DNA of 38,110 nucleotides from an uncultured Lachnospiraceae bacterium (GCA_910585075.1 CAJUED010000024.1:15178-53287); one strand, 5' to 3'; shown: positions 1 to 8,113, counted from the stretch's first letter. Translations and numbers: made by a program. The notes: generated from the sequence alone by a model not told the origin.

Positions 1-40
1 TCATGGGAGAATCAGACTTCTCTGCTTTATTATATGCCAT
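1..40 (-). CDS. rpsR: Ribosomal protein bS18, start only (runs off the window)
   Basis: Only the first 13 codons are inside the window; they read MAYNKAEKSDSPM, which matches the N-terminus of Clostridial bS18. An AGGAGG ribosome binding site lies at about 49-54, nine bases before the ATG. It follows ssb by 66 bases with no terminator between them, so it should be the third gene of the rpsF-ssb-rpsR operon. bS18 binds bS6 on the platform of the 30S subunit. Identity rests on a short peptide plus the very conserved gene order. Confidence 0.85.
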   Translation of the reverse strand, partial: MAYNKAEKSDSPM

Positions 41-106
41 AATGATTGCCTCCTACTCTTAACAAACACAGTTATCTCTTTTACATAACCTGCTTATTGT
101 ATCAAA

Positions 107-556
107 TTAATTAAATGGCAGCTCCTCGTCTATTCCATCCGGGATATTCATGAAGCCGTCGCTGGCTCCTGACGGTTCGGGCACCCTGCTCATGCCGCCG
201 GAAAAGCCCCCATCCGCACCGGCACTGCTGTTTTTGCTCTCGGCAAACTCCTGATCTTCCACCACTACTTCGGTGGTATACACCTTAACGCCGTCCTTGT
301 TGGTATAACTGCCTGTCTGGATACGGCCTGTGACCACAATCTTGGTTCCTTTTCTGAAATACTTTTCAGCAAACTCTCCGCTCCTTCCAAAGGCTACACA
401 CCCTATGAAATCTGCGGTATTCCCGTCACTGTTGTTGCGGGTGAACCTGCGATCCACGGCAAGTGTATATCTGGCTATTGCCATTGCATTGTCTCCCTGT
501 GAGTATCTCACTTCGGGATCCCTTGTTAAACGCCCCATCAGTATTACTTTATTCAT
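107..556 (-). CDS. ssb: Single-stranded DNA-binding protein
   Basis: This 149-residue OB-fold protein coats single-stranded DNA during replication, repair and recombination. It starts MNKVILMGRLTRDPEVRYSQ, the standard SSB opening, and contains the usual DFIGCVAFGRSGEFAEKYF and GRIQTGSYTNKDGVKVYTTEV strands. A Gly/Ser/Pro-rich linker of about 30 residues leads to the acidic tip DGIDEELPFN, which is the protein-interaction tail of bacterial SSBs. An in-frame ATG lies 11 codons upstream, but the AGAGGCAGGT site fits the start used here and family alignments begin at MNK. It sits between rpsF and rpsR, as in most Firmicutes, and is presumably co-transcribed with them. Confidence 0.97.
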   Translation of the reverse strand: MNKVILMGRLTRDPEVRYSQGDNAMAIARYTLAVDRRFTRNNSDGNTADFIGCVAFGRSGEFAEKYFRKGTKIVVTGRIQTGSYTNKDGVKVYTTEVVVEDQEFAESKNSSAGADGGFSGGMSRVPEPSGASDGFMNIPDGIDEELPFN

Positions 557-605
557 ACCTGCCTCTACTTTCCGTAACAGCGCAGACAAGCTGAACTGCT
601 ACTGC

Positions 606-896
606 TTATGCTTTGTCCTGTCTAACGCATAAAAATCTGATAACATTGTCCATAATACGGATACGATTTTCGATTTCGATGGGTGCTGAGCTTTCAGCGT
701 CAAACTGGATGAAATAATAGAAGCCTTCTTTCATCTTCTGGATTTCATAAGCCAGTCTCTTTTTGCCCCAGTCGTCAACATTTGTAATCGTACCACCGAA
801 TCTCTCGATCAGAGCCTTGCATCTGTCTACCACTGCCGCTCTTTCTTCTTCTTCGATTCTCGCATTTACAACAACGGCTAATTCATATTTGTTCAT
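606..896 (-). CDS. rpsF: Ribosomal protein bS6
   Basis: This is a 96-residue bS6, a component of the 30S platform that pairs with bS18. The sequence begins MNKYELAVVVNARIEEEER and contains the conserved VDDWGKKRLAYEIQKMKEGFYYF segment; its length is typical. The AGGAGGT site is spaced well before the ATG. The gene is first in the rpsF-ssb-rpsR operon and has its own sigma-A-type promoter and a structured leader upstream. In many bacteria the bS6:bS18 complex binds the rpsF leader as autoregulation; the leader here has features compatible with that (see separate entry). Confidence 0.98.
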   Translation of the reverse strand: MNKYELAVVVNARIEEEERAAVVDRCKALIERFGGTITNVDDWGKKRLAYEIQKMKEGFYYFIQFDAESSAPIEIENRIRIMDNVIRFLCVRQDKA

Positions 897-986
897 GCTT
901 AAGTTACCTCCTTTTGGTCTCTGGCCCCCTATGGGAGCAAGGAATATGTTGTTTCGCTGTCTGCGAATAATTAAAACATACCACGG
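897..986 (-). promoter_or_regulatory. Structured rpsF leader, candidate bS6:bS18-binding RNA
   Basis: The leader between the promoter and rpsF can fold into an inner hairpin (arms 953-957 and 963-967, TTCGC with GCGAA) enclosed by an outer stem (941-950 with 975-982, GGAATATGTT against AACATACC). A CCG trinucleotide lies just 5' of the outer stem (minus strand, 986-984). A published rpsF leader motif bound by bS6:bS18 also has paired helices and a CCG. The match here is by eye and is not a covariance-model hit. Confidence 0.45.
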
Positions 987-992
987 AGTAAT

Positions 993-1021
993 ATGATAAC
1001 ATGATTTTTGCTATTTTTCAA
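993..1021 (-). promoter_or_regulatory. Promoter of the rpsF operon
   Basis: On the minus strand TTGAAA (1021-1016) and TATCAT (998-993) are separated by exactly 17 bases, a good sigma-A promoter. It gives a leader of about 90 bases before rpsF. Confidence 0.75.
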
Positions 1022-1108
1022 GAGTTTCTTTGCATTCTTGTCCATATTTTGCCGATAACTTTTTGTAGTGCTGTCTTTACTGCTTTTCCCATTGGCTGAC
1101 TGTCTGCG

Positions 1109-1321
1109 TCAGTCCGGCTCTGAAAAGCAGCCTGTCTGTCCATTCGGACGTATTACCTTTCTTACCTTTTTTTCTATTTGGCTTCTGGGGCTCATAATCT
1201 GGTGTCCGCATCCCGCGCATTTCAGCCGAAAATCCGCTCCAATCCGCAAAACCTCCCAATCGTGGCTTCCACAGGGATGGGCTTTTTTAAGCGTTAGCCT
1301 GTCGCCTACCTGAATATCCAT
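1109..1321 (-). CDS. DUF951 family small zinc-ribbon-like protein
   Basis: This 70-residue protein begins MDIQVGDRLTLKKAHPCG and has the family's core GADFRLKCAGCGHQIMSPRS, with a CxxC pair. Its function is unknown. DUF951 genes (for example B. subtilis yyzM) often sit just upstream of the ychF/rpsF region, and that neighbourhood is conserved here. An ATG seven codons further upstream is open, but the AAGGA site eight bases before the chosen ATG and family alignments favour the shorter form. The charged C-terminal tail after KKVRKVI is probably variable. It lies about 90 bases upstream of the rpsF promoter and so is probably transcribed separately from rpsF. Confidence 0.85.
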   Translation of the reverse strand: MDIQVGDRLTLKKAHPCGSHDWEVLRIGADFRLKCAGCGHQIMSPRSQIEKKVRKVIRPNGQTGCFSEPD

Positions 1322-1386
1322 ATCCGTGTTCCTTCCCGGCAACCGTCACCAATCATTGCCATCTCAATCACCACTGCACATTCCGC

Positions 1387-2103
1387 CTACAGAGCCGCAA
1401 ATATTTCCCCAATGCTGCCCTGCACCACCAAATCTGCCGCGCCGTCCCTTGCTGTGGGTGTCTTGTTCACCAGTATCAGCTTACTTCCATTATAATAATC
1501 TATCAGGCCTGCTGCCGGATAGACCACCAGGGAGGTGCCGCCGATAATCAGCACATCCGCATTCCTGATATAATGAATGGCATCCCTGAGGGTCTGGTCA
1601 TTTAACCCTTCTTCATACAAAACCACATCCGGTTTAACCGCTCCGCCGCATTCATCACATTTGGGCACTCCTTCTGCATGGAGCATATATTCCGCATCAA
1701 AAAACTTTCCGCACTTTTCACAGTAATTGCGCAACACGCTCCCGTGGAGCTCCAGCACACGTTTGCTCCCTGCCGCCTGATGAAGGCCATCTATGTTCTG
1801 GGTGATAACCGCCTTAAGCTTCCCCTCCTGCTCCCATTGGGCAAGCTTTAAATGGGCTGCATTTGGCTTTGCCCCGAGACAGAGCATTTTATCCTTATAG
1901 AAACGGAAAAATTCTTCCGGTTTCCGCCTGTAAAAAGTGTGGCTTAAAATCGTCTCCGGGGGATAATCATATTTTTGATTATACAAACCGTCAACACTTC
2001 TGAAATCCGGGATGCCGCTTTCCGTGGAAACCCCTGCCCCTCCGAAAAAGACGATATTTTCCGTATTGTTCACAATTTCTCTTAATTTTTCAATCTGATT
2101 CAT
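1387..2103 (-). CDS. cobB: Sir2-family NAD-dependent protein deacylase (sirtuin)
   Basis: This 238-residue bacterial sirtuin removes acyl groups from lysines using NAD+, giving nicotinamide and O-acyl-ADP-ribose. Visible landmarks are the NAD-binding GAGVSTESGIPDFRS (22-36), TQNIDGLH (101-108), the catalytic His120 in LELHGS, four zinc-ligand cysteines (C128, C131, C149, C152), and GGTSLVVYPAAGLI near the C-terminus. The length is normal for the class. The RBS is GGAGGGG, and a TATAAT-like -10 is present at 2122-2127 without a good -35. In this type of sirtuin the Ala/Tyr/Arg pattern after GLYN discriminates deacetylase from desuccinylase; RRKPEEFFRFYK suggests a deacetylase, but substrate range is inferred only. 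Confidence 0.95.
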   Translation of the reverse strand: MNQIEKLREIVNNTENIVFFGGAGVSTESGIPDFRSVDGLYNQKYDYPPETILSHTFYRRKPEEFFRFYKDKMLCLGAKPNAAHLKLAQWEQEGKLKAVITQNIDGLHQAAGSKRVLELHGSVLRNYCEKCGKFFDAEYMLHAEGVPKCDECGGAVKPDVVLYEEGLNDQTLRDAIHYIRNADVLIIGGTSLVVYPAAGLIDYYNGSKLILVNKTPTARDGAADLVVQGSIGEIFAAL

Positions 2104-2210
2104 ATAGCCCCTCCATGCTTGATTATACTACTTTCCGCCCTTCTTTGCTATAACAAAATGCAGGTCTTCGGCCGCCTTGGCCGGCCATTGACATGCGCTG
2201 CCACAGTCTT

Positions 2211-2232
2211 AAGCTGTCCCGCCGGGCAGCTT
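2211..2232 (-). terminator. Stem-loop at the end of the YdcF-like gene
   Basis: GGGCAGCTT-type arms (2224-2232 against 2211-2220, one bulged base) close a tiny loop and begin inside the stop codon of the YdcF-like gene. There is no U-tract, so efficient intrinsic termination is uncertain. A second dyad (CGGCC/GGCCG) follows near 2169-2184. Confidence 0.35.
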
Positions 2233-2975
2233 TACATATTCCCCACAAAGAAATCCTTCAAAACCCCGAAGAATTCCCGCATCATATTATTGTACTGCAA
2301 AAAGGGCTCTCCCCTGGCAGCAATCCCATACACATCCTGATACCCGGCTTTCTTTGCAATTTTTTCCGCCCGGAAAACGTGAAAATTGTTGCTTACCACC
2401 CCAACGCTGTCCTTCTCCTTATCTAAAAATTCTGCGGAAAAGGTCAGGTTTTGAAATGTGTTTTTGGACCTGTCCTCCATCAGGATTCTCTCCGGTCCAA
2501 TCCCCTTGTCCACAAGGTAATCCCGCATTCCCTGGGCCTCGGAGACCGGTTCATCCGCGCCCTGACCTCCTGATACGATTACCTGAGTGTCCGGATTTTT
2601 CTTTAAATAATCCGCCGCCTCGTCCAGCCTGTATTGAAGGGCCCTTGAAGGGCCGCTTGTCTTCATCTGAGCTCCCAGCACCACCAGATAGTCAAGGCCT
2701 TCGGGGCCCTTCCTTGAAAAACCGCTCAGGATACATCCCTCCACAATAAGAAACAGCAGGCCGCCCACACACACCAGCGTTATGAAAAGCCGTCTGAACC
2801 AGAGCGGTATATGGTCAGGCCAGATTTTCTTTTTCAGGAAGACTGCCAGGACAATTGCCCCGATTCCAAGCACCAGCCACACGAAAGAAAAACTTCCCGC
2901 GTGGCCTGTAAAGAAAATAATGCCTGCAAAATAGCCTATCATAATGATACCAAATAATAACAATATAAAATACAT
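2232..2975 (-). CDS. YdcF/SanA-like membrane protein (DUF218)
   Basis: This 247-residue protein has three hydrophobic segments at the N-terminus (about 2-21, 27-47 and 60-80), followed by a soluble DUF218 domain. The domain carries LDYLVVLGAQ, RLDEAADYLKKNP, VIVSGGQGADEPVSEAQGM, ILMEDRSKNTFQNL and VVSNNFHVFRA, which are the standard landmarks of the YdcF/SanA/ElyC family. E. coli relatives are linked to envelope integrity and peptidoglycan or lipid-carrier recycling; the biochemical role here is unknown. The start is chosen at the ATG preceded by AGGAGAG, two bases after the stop of the GNAT gene, so the RBS lies inside that gene and the two are probably translationally coupled. Confidence 0.85.
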   Translation of the reverse strand: MYFILLLFGIIMIGYFAGIIFFTGHAGSFSFVWLVLGIGAIVLAVFLKKKIWPDHIPLWFRRLFITLVCVGGLLFLIVEGCILSGFSRKGPEGLDYLVVLGAQMKTSGPSRALQYRLDEAADYLKKNPDTQVIVSGGQGADEPVSEAQGMRDYLVDKGIGPERILMEDRSKNTFQNLTFSAEFLDKEKDSVGVVSNNFHVFRAEKIAKKAGYQDVYGIAARGEPFLQYNNMMREFFGVLKDFFVGNM

Positions 2976-2977
2976 TT

Positions 2978-3535
2978 TCACTCTCCTGCCAAAGCCATCC
3001 ACTCACTTTTTAACAGCCGGTATTCCACCCTGGTTTTCATTTTTCCATCATGCCATTCCCAATCTACATGTTCGGCTTCTTTTATCAGTCCACATTTCTG
3101 CATCACCCTTTCCGAACCCACATTTTCAACCAGACACCCTGTAGTAATCCGGTAAACATTATTTTCAAGGAAAGCAAATTGAAGCACTCTCCGGAATGCT
3201 TCCGTCATATATCCGTGATTCCAGAACTTTGGGAATGTAAAGTACCCTGCACCGACTAATTTTCCAACCGGCGTATCCGCATTCACTGTATACCCAACAC
3301 TGCCCACCTGTTCATGGGAATCCTTTAATTCCATATGGAAAAAATAAAATTTCCTGTCTTTGCTTTTTTGGTCCTCCAATACATTGGCAAAGTCCAAATC
3401 CGATTCCTTCTCCGAAAAGAGTTGTATATCCTGCAAGTAGTACATTGTTTTCGAATCACTTTTCAGTTTGAAATATGCGGCTTTATCGCTTTCTTCATAA
3501 TCCCGCAATATAAGGCGGCTGGTTTCTAATTGCAT
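2978..3535 (-). CDS. GNAT family N-acetyltransferase (RimJ/RimL type)
   Basis: This 185-residue acetyl-CoA-dependent N-acetyltransferase opens with LETSRLILRDYEESD, typical of the RimJ/RimL branch. It carries the acetyl-CoA-binding segment FPKFWNHGYMTEAFRRVL (about 109-126), followed by NNVYRITTGCLVENVGSERVMQKCGL, the N-x-x-S-x-x-x-x-x-K-x-G-F-like motif of this group. The acceptor is not predictable from sequence; relatives modify ribosomal protein N-termini, aminoglycosides or small amines. It is the first gene of a two-gene unit with the YdcF-like gene. An AT-rich region with a 14-base inverted repeat lies upstream. Confidence 0.9.
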   Translation of the reverse strand: MQLETSRLILRDYEESDKAAYFKLKSDSKTMYYLQDIQLFSEKESDLDFANVLEDQKSKDRKFYFFHMELKDSHEQVGSVGYTVNADTPVGKLVGAGYFTFPKFWNHGYMTEAFRRVLQFAFLENNVYRITTGCLVENVGSERVMQKCGLIKEAEHVDWEWHDGKMKTRVEYRLLKSEWMALAGE

Positions 3536-3597
3536 TTTCTTATTTCCCTCATGCCCTCTCTATTCAATATTATTCAATATAAAAGCTGGAAAAGAGA

Positions 3598-3687
3598 AAA
3601 GTGTAAAGTTTCTGAATCATAACAAATATTGTTATCAAACGCCGTCTCTGTGTGAGTCAGCTTAATGAATCAAAAACTTTACACTTT
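3598..3687. repeat. 14-base perfect inverted repeat flanking 62 bases
   Basis: AAAGTGTAAAGTTT (3598-3611) is the exact reverse complement of 3674-3687. A second dyad, ATAACAA/TTGTTAT, is nested at 3619-3635. It lies between the 61-residue gene and the GNAT gene. It could be a long-loop terminator for the small gene (the minus strand continues TTTTCTCTTTT), a binding site pair, or a small mobile or invertible element. Confidence 0.7.
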
Positions 3688-3715
3688 AGCCATGTCCCGG
3701 TTGCTTATTCAATTA

Positions 3716-3901
3716 TCATTCTTTGATTATATCAAGCTCCGTAAGATTAATGCCTGACGCAGAAAGAATCACTTTCAATTCTATATAGCGTCCCTTCATT
3801 TCTTTGTATGCCGCCGACTCTTTATCTTGTGTTAAAACCATATACTTTTGAAGTCTTGCAAATTCCTCAACATTTTTTTGCATCATTTCTCTTTCAGTCA
3901 T
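3716..3901 (-). CDS. Small hypothetical protein, 61 residues
   Basis: This is a short acidic-basic helical protein with no cysteines, membrane segment or signal peptide; it reads MTEREMMQKNVEEFARLQKY at the start and ends LTELDIIKE. The AGGTG site nine bases before the ATG and the isolated position between two repeat structures argue that it is real. The helix periodicity suggests a small helical bundle or dimer. I do not recognise a named family. Confidence 0.6.
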   Translation of the reverse strand: MTEREMMQKNVEEFARLQKYMVLTQDKESAAYKEMKGRYIELKVILSASGINLTELDIIKE

Positions 3902-4005
3902 GGAATCACCTGCTCTCCATAATATGTCTCACATCTGTTACAAAATAAGTATATCACAGCCAAGGCGTAAAGTCTATTCCATTGTCATACGCTATTTTTT
4001 GACCA

Positions 4006-4232
4006 GTAACAGTTCAGCCAGACCGGCATTAGGCTGGCAAATCATGCTTGCATGAATTTGACAGACAGATGCTGGTCTGAGGGAACGCCCGTTTATGAGC
4101 AAAAACAGCTGCGAAGCAGCGAGAAGCGCTATAAGCGCGTTTTGCGAATGGCGTGGGCTGAACTGTTACTTTGACCAACACGCTTTCTTACGGACTTTGC
4201 AGCAAATGCAAAGTTCTGGGCCGAACTGTTAC
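4006..4232. repeat. Palindromic repeat element (MITE-like or structured spacer)
   Basis: The 342-base gap between 3902 and 4243 holds no gene but much dyad symmetry. GTAACAGTTCAGCC (4006-4019) is perfectly inverted at 4156-4169 and recurs with one change at 4219-4232 (GGCCGAACTGTTAC). Inside are nested dyads: CAGACCGGCAT with ATGCTGGTCTG (one G-U type mismatch), GCTGCGAAGCAGC, and GCGCTATAAGCGC. A further hairpin ACTTTGCA/TGCAAAGT spans 4194-4214. The layout resembles a non-autonomous palindromic element; no transposase is present. No flanking target-site duplication was found by eye. Confidence 0.6.
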
Positions 4233-4243
4233 TCCAAAACTCT

Positions 4244-6140
4244 CTAATGTGTCAGCATCCACACCTTCATCTGATTAAGCCCTCTGTTTCCCCACGCATA
4301 ATAAGGAATCGCCGTGAGAATTTCCGGTTCGGCCCTCGGAGGCGTCTCCGAATAAAGCCCATCACTGCCCTTCATCCGCACACCGGATACCTGGAGCAGA
4401 GTCATTCCTTTCAGTAGTCCTTCCGTGCAAATAGTTTCTTTTACCTCTCCGTCCGCACATATCCTTAAAGAATGAAGCTCCCCATTGTCCACACCTTCAA
4501 AGCAGTACACCAGCGGCCCTCTCATAACAGCCACACATCCTGCATCCTCCCGGACCGCCGTATTGGCATAAATCTTCCTTGGCTTCAGCTCAAAGGAAAG
4601 GGCAACCGTATCCTCTTTTCCCCAGGCTCTTTCTATATAACAATAGCCATCTTTCATGCGGGCTTTTACATCAACTGCTTCCCCGTTTAGCAGAATTTCC
4701 GGTTCTTTCACCCAGGCCGGAATCCGGATTGCCAGCTGAAAAGCACGCTCCTGCTTTCCTTCTATATGATATACAATCTGTCCCTTCCAGGGATAAGCGC
4801 TTTCCACCGAAATCCGCGCCTTGTCCAGGTCAAATTCTCCGCCTAAAAATAAGTGGGAATAAACAGCATCCTCCCCTTCGCTCCATCCGTATTTAGCGAG
4901 AGAAGTCATCAGCCTTACCACGTTAGGCGGGCAGCATGCGCAGGTGTACCAGCCCGGACGCTGTGGCAGAACATGTTTGTATCCGAACAGCTCCCCGGAA
5001 ATCCCCGGATTCACTTCCAGAGGATTTACATAAAAGAACCGCTTTCCATCCATCTGCATACCGCTGAGCACGCCGTTGTACAGGGCCTGTTCCATCACAT
5101 CCCCATACTTCCCCTCAGGTTTTATATCCAGCATCTTCTTTGCAAAGAAAATGAGTCCGATAGAGGCACAGGTTTCCGCATAAGCCATGTCGTTTGGAAG
5201 GTCATAATCCTTTGTAAAAGCCTCCCCTTCCACAGTGGAGCCTATACCTCCTGTGAGATACATCCTCTTTTGCGTTATCCCACAGCCGCACACAGGCTTC
5301 ATACAAGGACTTATCCCCTGTCCGCCCTGCAATATCGGCCATGGCGGTATACATATACACAGCCCTCACGCTGTGCCCCTCCGCTGTGGTCTGCTCCCTT
5401 ACCGGTGCAAAGCTCTGGTTGTAAAAAGTATTTTCCGGATCCATATCAAAATGAACCCAGCCCCGTTTCTCCTTTTCCTCCTTAAAATAATTAGGGTTCT
5501 GTCCCCGCTCATCGATAAAGTACTTTGCCAGATTTAAATATTTTTCTTTTCCTGTCACATCATAAAGGCGCATCAGCCCGATTTCTATCTCCTGATGACC
5601 GGGGATTCCCCGCTCCTTGTCAACGCCAAAACGGCCGTCAATATGGTCCGCCATGCGCTCCATCACATGCAGCAGTTTGTCTTTCCCGGTGGCCTCATAA
5701 TAAGCTGCTGCCGCCTCCATCATATGCCCCGCACAGTACAGCTCATGGCATTCTAACAGGTTCTGCCAGCGGTGCTCCGGCTCCTTGATGGTAAAATATG
5801 TATTTAAATATCCGTCCGGCTGCTGGGCTTTTTCAATGATATCGATAATAGCATCCGCCCTCTCCTCCAGCCCTTTGTCCGGTTTCACGGTCAGGGAATA
5901 GGCCACCCCTTCCAGCCACTTGGCCAGGTCACTGTCCTGAAATACCATTCCGTAGTATTCCCCTTCCTCCAGCCCTGCCGCAATCCGGAAATTAGCTAAT
6001 GCATGGCTTTTCTCTACGTCAGGAATCTTGTCATTTAATATTTTTTCCTGATAAGGAATCATCTCGCCTATGACCAGCTCCTGAATGGGACTCCAGAAGT
6101 TATCTTTAACCTCCAGCCGGTTTAAATTTAGTTTTTTCAT
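4244..6140 (-). pseudogene. GH127 beta-L-arabinofuranosidase, split by one frameshift
   Basis: GH127 enzymes release beta-L-arabinofuranose from plant arabinosides. The N-terminal part (6140 to about 5280) reads MKKLNLNRLEVKDNFWSPI and continues through CHELYCAGHMMEAAAAYYE to CVRLWDN. The C-terminal part continues in the +1 frame from TQKRMYLTGGIGS down to 4244. It keeps the family's Glu/Cys zinc and catalytic signatures: GEAFTKDYDLPND, AETCAS (about E322, C324) and CACCPPNVVR (about C402, C403), equivalent to Glu338, Cys340, Cys417 and Cys418 of Bifidobacterium HypBA1. Together they make about 632 residues, normal for the family. The shift lies within about 5270-5282. There is no signal peptide. 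It is either a recent pseudogene or a sequencing error; everything else about the gene looks intact. Confidence 0.88.
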
Positions 6141-6322
6141 TGTTTCATTGCCCCCATTTCAAATCGTATTTGCCACATAGATACATCTTCCTTATTGTAC
6201 ATTTCCTCTATCCACAAAAAGACCGCAGATAAAAAATATGGCTCTTTGCACATAGTATGACCTTTTTCTTCCGATAAATCAAGGCTATATTTCCTAAATT
6301 TGTTTCCTGCAAAATTATTTTA

Positions 6323-6397
6323 TGGTAAAATAAAACATAATAACCGGAGCTTAACTATACCGCGCCTCATTTTGCTGGCGCAGCTCCCTCATGGAGG
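6323..6397 (+). promoter_or_regulatory. Extended -10 promoter and leader hairpin of the alpha-glucosidase gene
   Basis: The 263-base divergent spacer between the GH127 and GH13 genes holds TGGTAAAAT (TG 6323-6324, TAAAAT 6326-6331), an extended -10, without a good -35. Downstream is a small hairpin, GCGCC/GGCGC (6362-6366 with 6377-6381), and then GGAGG (6393-6397) six bases before the ATG. No catabolite-responsive element was recognised by eye. I could not place a convincing GH127 promoter on the other strand. Confidence 0.5.
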
Positions 6398-6403
6398 ATT
6401 TTT

Positions 6404-8113
6404 ATGATTAAAAAATGGTGGCACGACAAAATTGCGTATCAGATTTATCCCAAAAGCTTTTATGACACAAACGGAGACGGTATCGGCGATTTGAAAGGTG
6501 TGATTGGTAAACTGGATTACTTAAAAGACCTTGGCGTTGATATCATATGGCTCTCTCCTATCTACCAGTCCCCCTTCGTGGACCAGGGCTACGACATATC
6601 CGATTATTACAAGATTGATGAAATTTTCGGTACCATGGAAGAATTTGATACTCTCTTATCAGAGGCAAAAAAGCGGAACATGTACATTGTCATGGATCTT
6701 GTGATCAACCACTGTTCCGACCAGCACGAATGGTTCCAAAAAGCGCTGGCAGACCCGGAAGGCGCGTATGGTGATTATTTCTTTTTCCGAAAAGGTGTAA
6801 ACGGCAACCCGCCCGCCAATTACCGCTCTTATTTTGGTGGAAGCGCCTGGGAGCCGGTTCCCGGAAGCGATTATTACTATCTGCATCTGTTTGCCAAGGA
6901 ACAGCCGGATCTCAATCTGGATAATCCCAAACTGCGAAATGAAATCTATACCATGATCAACTGGTGGCTGGAAAAGGGGGTTGCAGGCTTCCGCATTGAC
7001 GCCATTGGCAATGTAAAAAAGGATCCCACTTTCCCCAATCTATCCCCGGACGGCGAGGACGGACTTGGAGATGCCGGGCGCATGATAGCCCAGGCGGAAG
7101 GCCTTGACGATTTATTGGAAGATTTGAAGATAAATACCTTCGAGAAGTATCAGGCCTTCACCGTTGCTGAGGTCTTTTACATGAAGGACGAGAATCTGGA
7201 AAAATATGTTGGAGAAAACGGACATTTTTCAACCCTGTTTGATTTCTCCACCCAGGAGCTTGCTCTGGGTGAACACGGATGGTATGAAAACGGGCCCGTG
7301 TTGTTTGAGGACTATCGGGAAGCGCTGTTCCATTCTCAGTTGAAGTGTCAGGACATCTGTTTCCTTACAAACGTTATTGAAAACCATGACCAGCCCCGAG
7401 GCGTAAGCCGTTTCCTGCCCGACTATGCCCAGAATGATGCCGGAGTTAAAATGCTGGGAACCGTCAACTTCCTGCTCAGAGGACTCCCCATTTTATTCCA
7501 GGGCCAGGAAATCGGCATGCGAAACTGCCCTATGGATTCCATTGAGGAATATGACGATATCAACACCCTTAATGAATACAAGACCGCTCTTGCGGCTGGG
7601 CTTTCTCAGGAGGAAGCTATGAAGGTCTGCTTCCGTCAGAGCAGGGACAACGGCAGAACGCCCATGCAGTGGGATGCTTCCGAAAATGCAGGGTTCACAA
7701 CCGGTACTCCCTGGCTAAAGGTAAATCCCAACTATAAGGAGATTAACGTAAAAGAGCAGCTTGCGGACGATGATTCCGTGCTGTCCTATTACAAAAAGCT
7801 GGTTGCCCTTCGCAAGTGTGAGCAGTACAAGGATGTTCTCACCTACGGCAGGTTTGCGCCTCTTTATGAAAAGGAATCGGACATTTTCGCATATAAAAGA
7901 ACGCTGGACGGGCAGTCGGTAATCATTCTTGCAAACTTTGGAGCAGAGGACAAAACCCTGTCCCTTGACGGTATTTTCCCTGAAGGAGCAGAAGATTTTA
8001 CTTTCTCCCCGGATAGAATTCTTTTAAATAATTTAGATGATTTGTTTGTGGAGGGACAGCAGCTCACTTTGAAGTCCTGTCAGGTAATTGTCCTGTATGC
8101 TCCCGGCGCATAA
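6404..8113 (+). CDS. GH13_31 alpha-glucosidase (oligo-1,6-glucosidase family)
   Basis: This 569-residue cytoplasmic enzyme hydrolyses terminal alpha-glucosidic bonds of imported oligosaccharides. It opens MIKKWWHDKIAYQIYPKSFY and shows the GH13 regions DLVINHCSDQHEW (about 98-110), GFRIDAI with nucleophile Asp199, VAEVFY with acid/base Glu256, and ENHDQPR with Asp329, in a normal-length (beta/alpha)8 plus C-terminal beta domain. The residue after the nucleophile is Ala200. In oligo-1,6-glucosidases it is Val, and Ala or Thr at this place is associated with alpha-1,4 activity, so maltose or malto-oligosaccharides are the more likely substrate. There is no signal peptide. It is divergent from the GH127 gene, and a stem-loop lies downstream. 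Trehalose-6-phosphate hydrolase is an alternative but less likely. Confidence 0.93.
   Translation: MIKKWWHDKIAYQIYPKSFYDTNGDGIGDLKGVIGKLDYLKDLGVDIIWLSPIYQSPFVDQGYDISDYYKIDEIFGTMEEFDTLLSEAKKRNMYIVMDLVINHCSDQHEWFQKALADPEGAYGDYFFFRKGVNGNPPANYRSYFGGSAWEPVPGSDYYYLHLFAKEQPDLNLDNPKLRNEIYTMINWWLEKGVAGFRIDAIGNVKKDPTFPNLSPDGEDGLGDAGRMIAQAEGLDDLLEDLKINTFEKYQAFTVAEVFYMKDENLEKYVGENGHFSTLFDFSTQELALGEHGWYENGPVLFEDYREALFHSQLKCQDICFLTNVIENHDQPRGVSRFLPDYAQNDAGVKMLGTVNFLLRGLPILFQGQEIGMRNCPMDSIEEYDDINTLNEYKTALAAGLSQEEAMKVCFRQSRDNGRTPMQWDASENAGFTTGTPWLKVNPNYKEINVKEQLADDDSVLSYYKKLVALRKCEQYKDVLTYGRFAPLYEKESDIFAYKRTLDGQSVIILANFGAEDKTLSLDGIFPEGAEDFTFSPDRILLNNLDDLFVEGQQLTLKSCQVIVLYAPGA

Noticed and set aside
4853..5485. 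210-codon open frame on the plus strand
   Set aside because: It lies opposite the GH127 gene, is rich in Pro, His and Ser without domain sense, and has no ribosome binding site.
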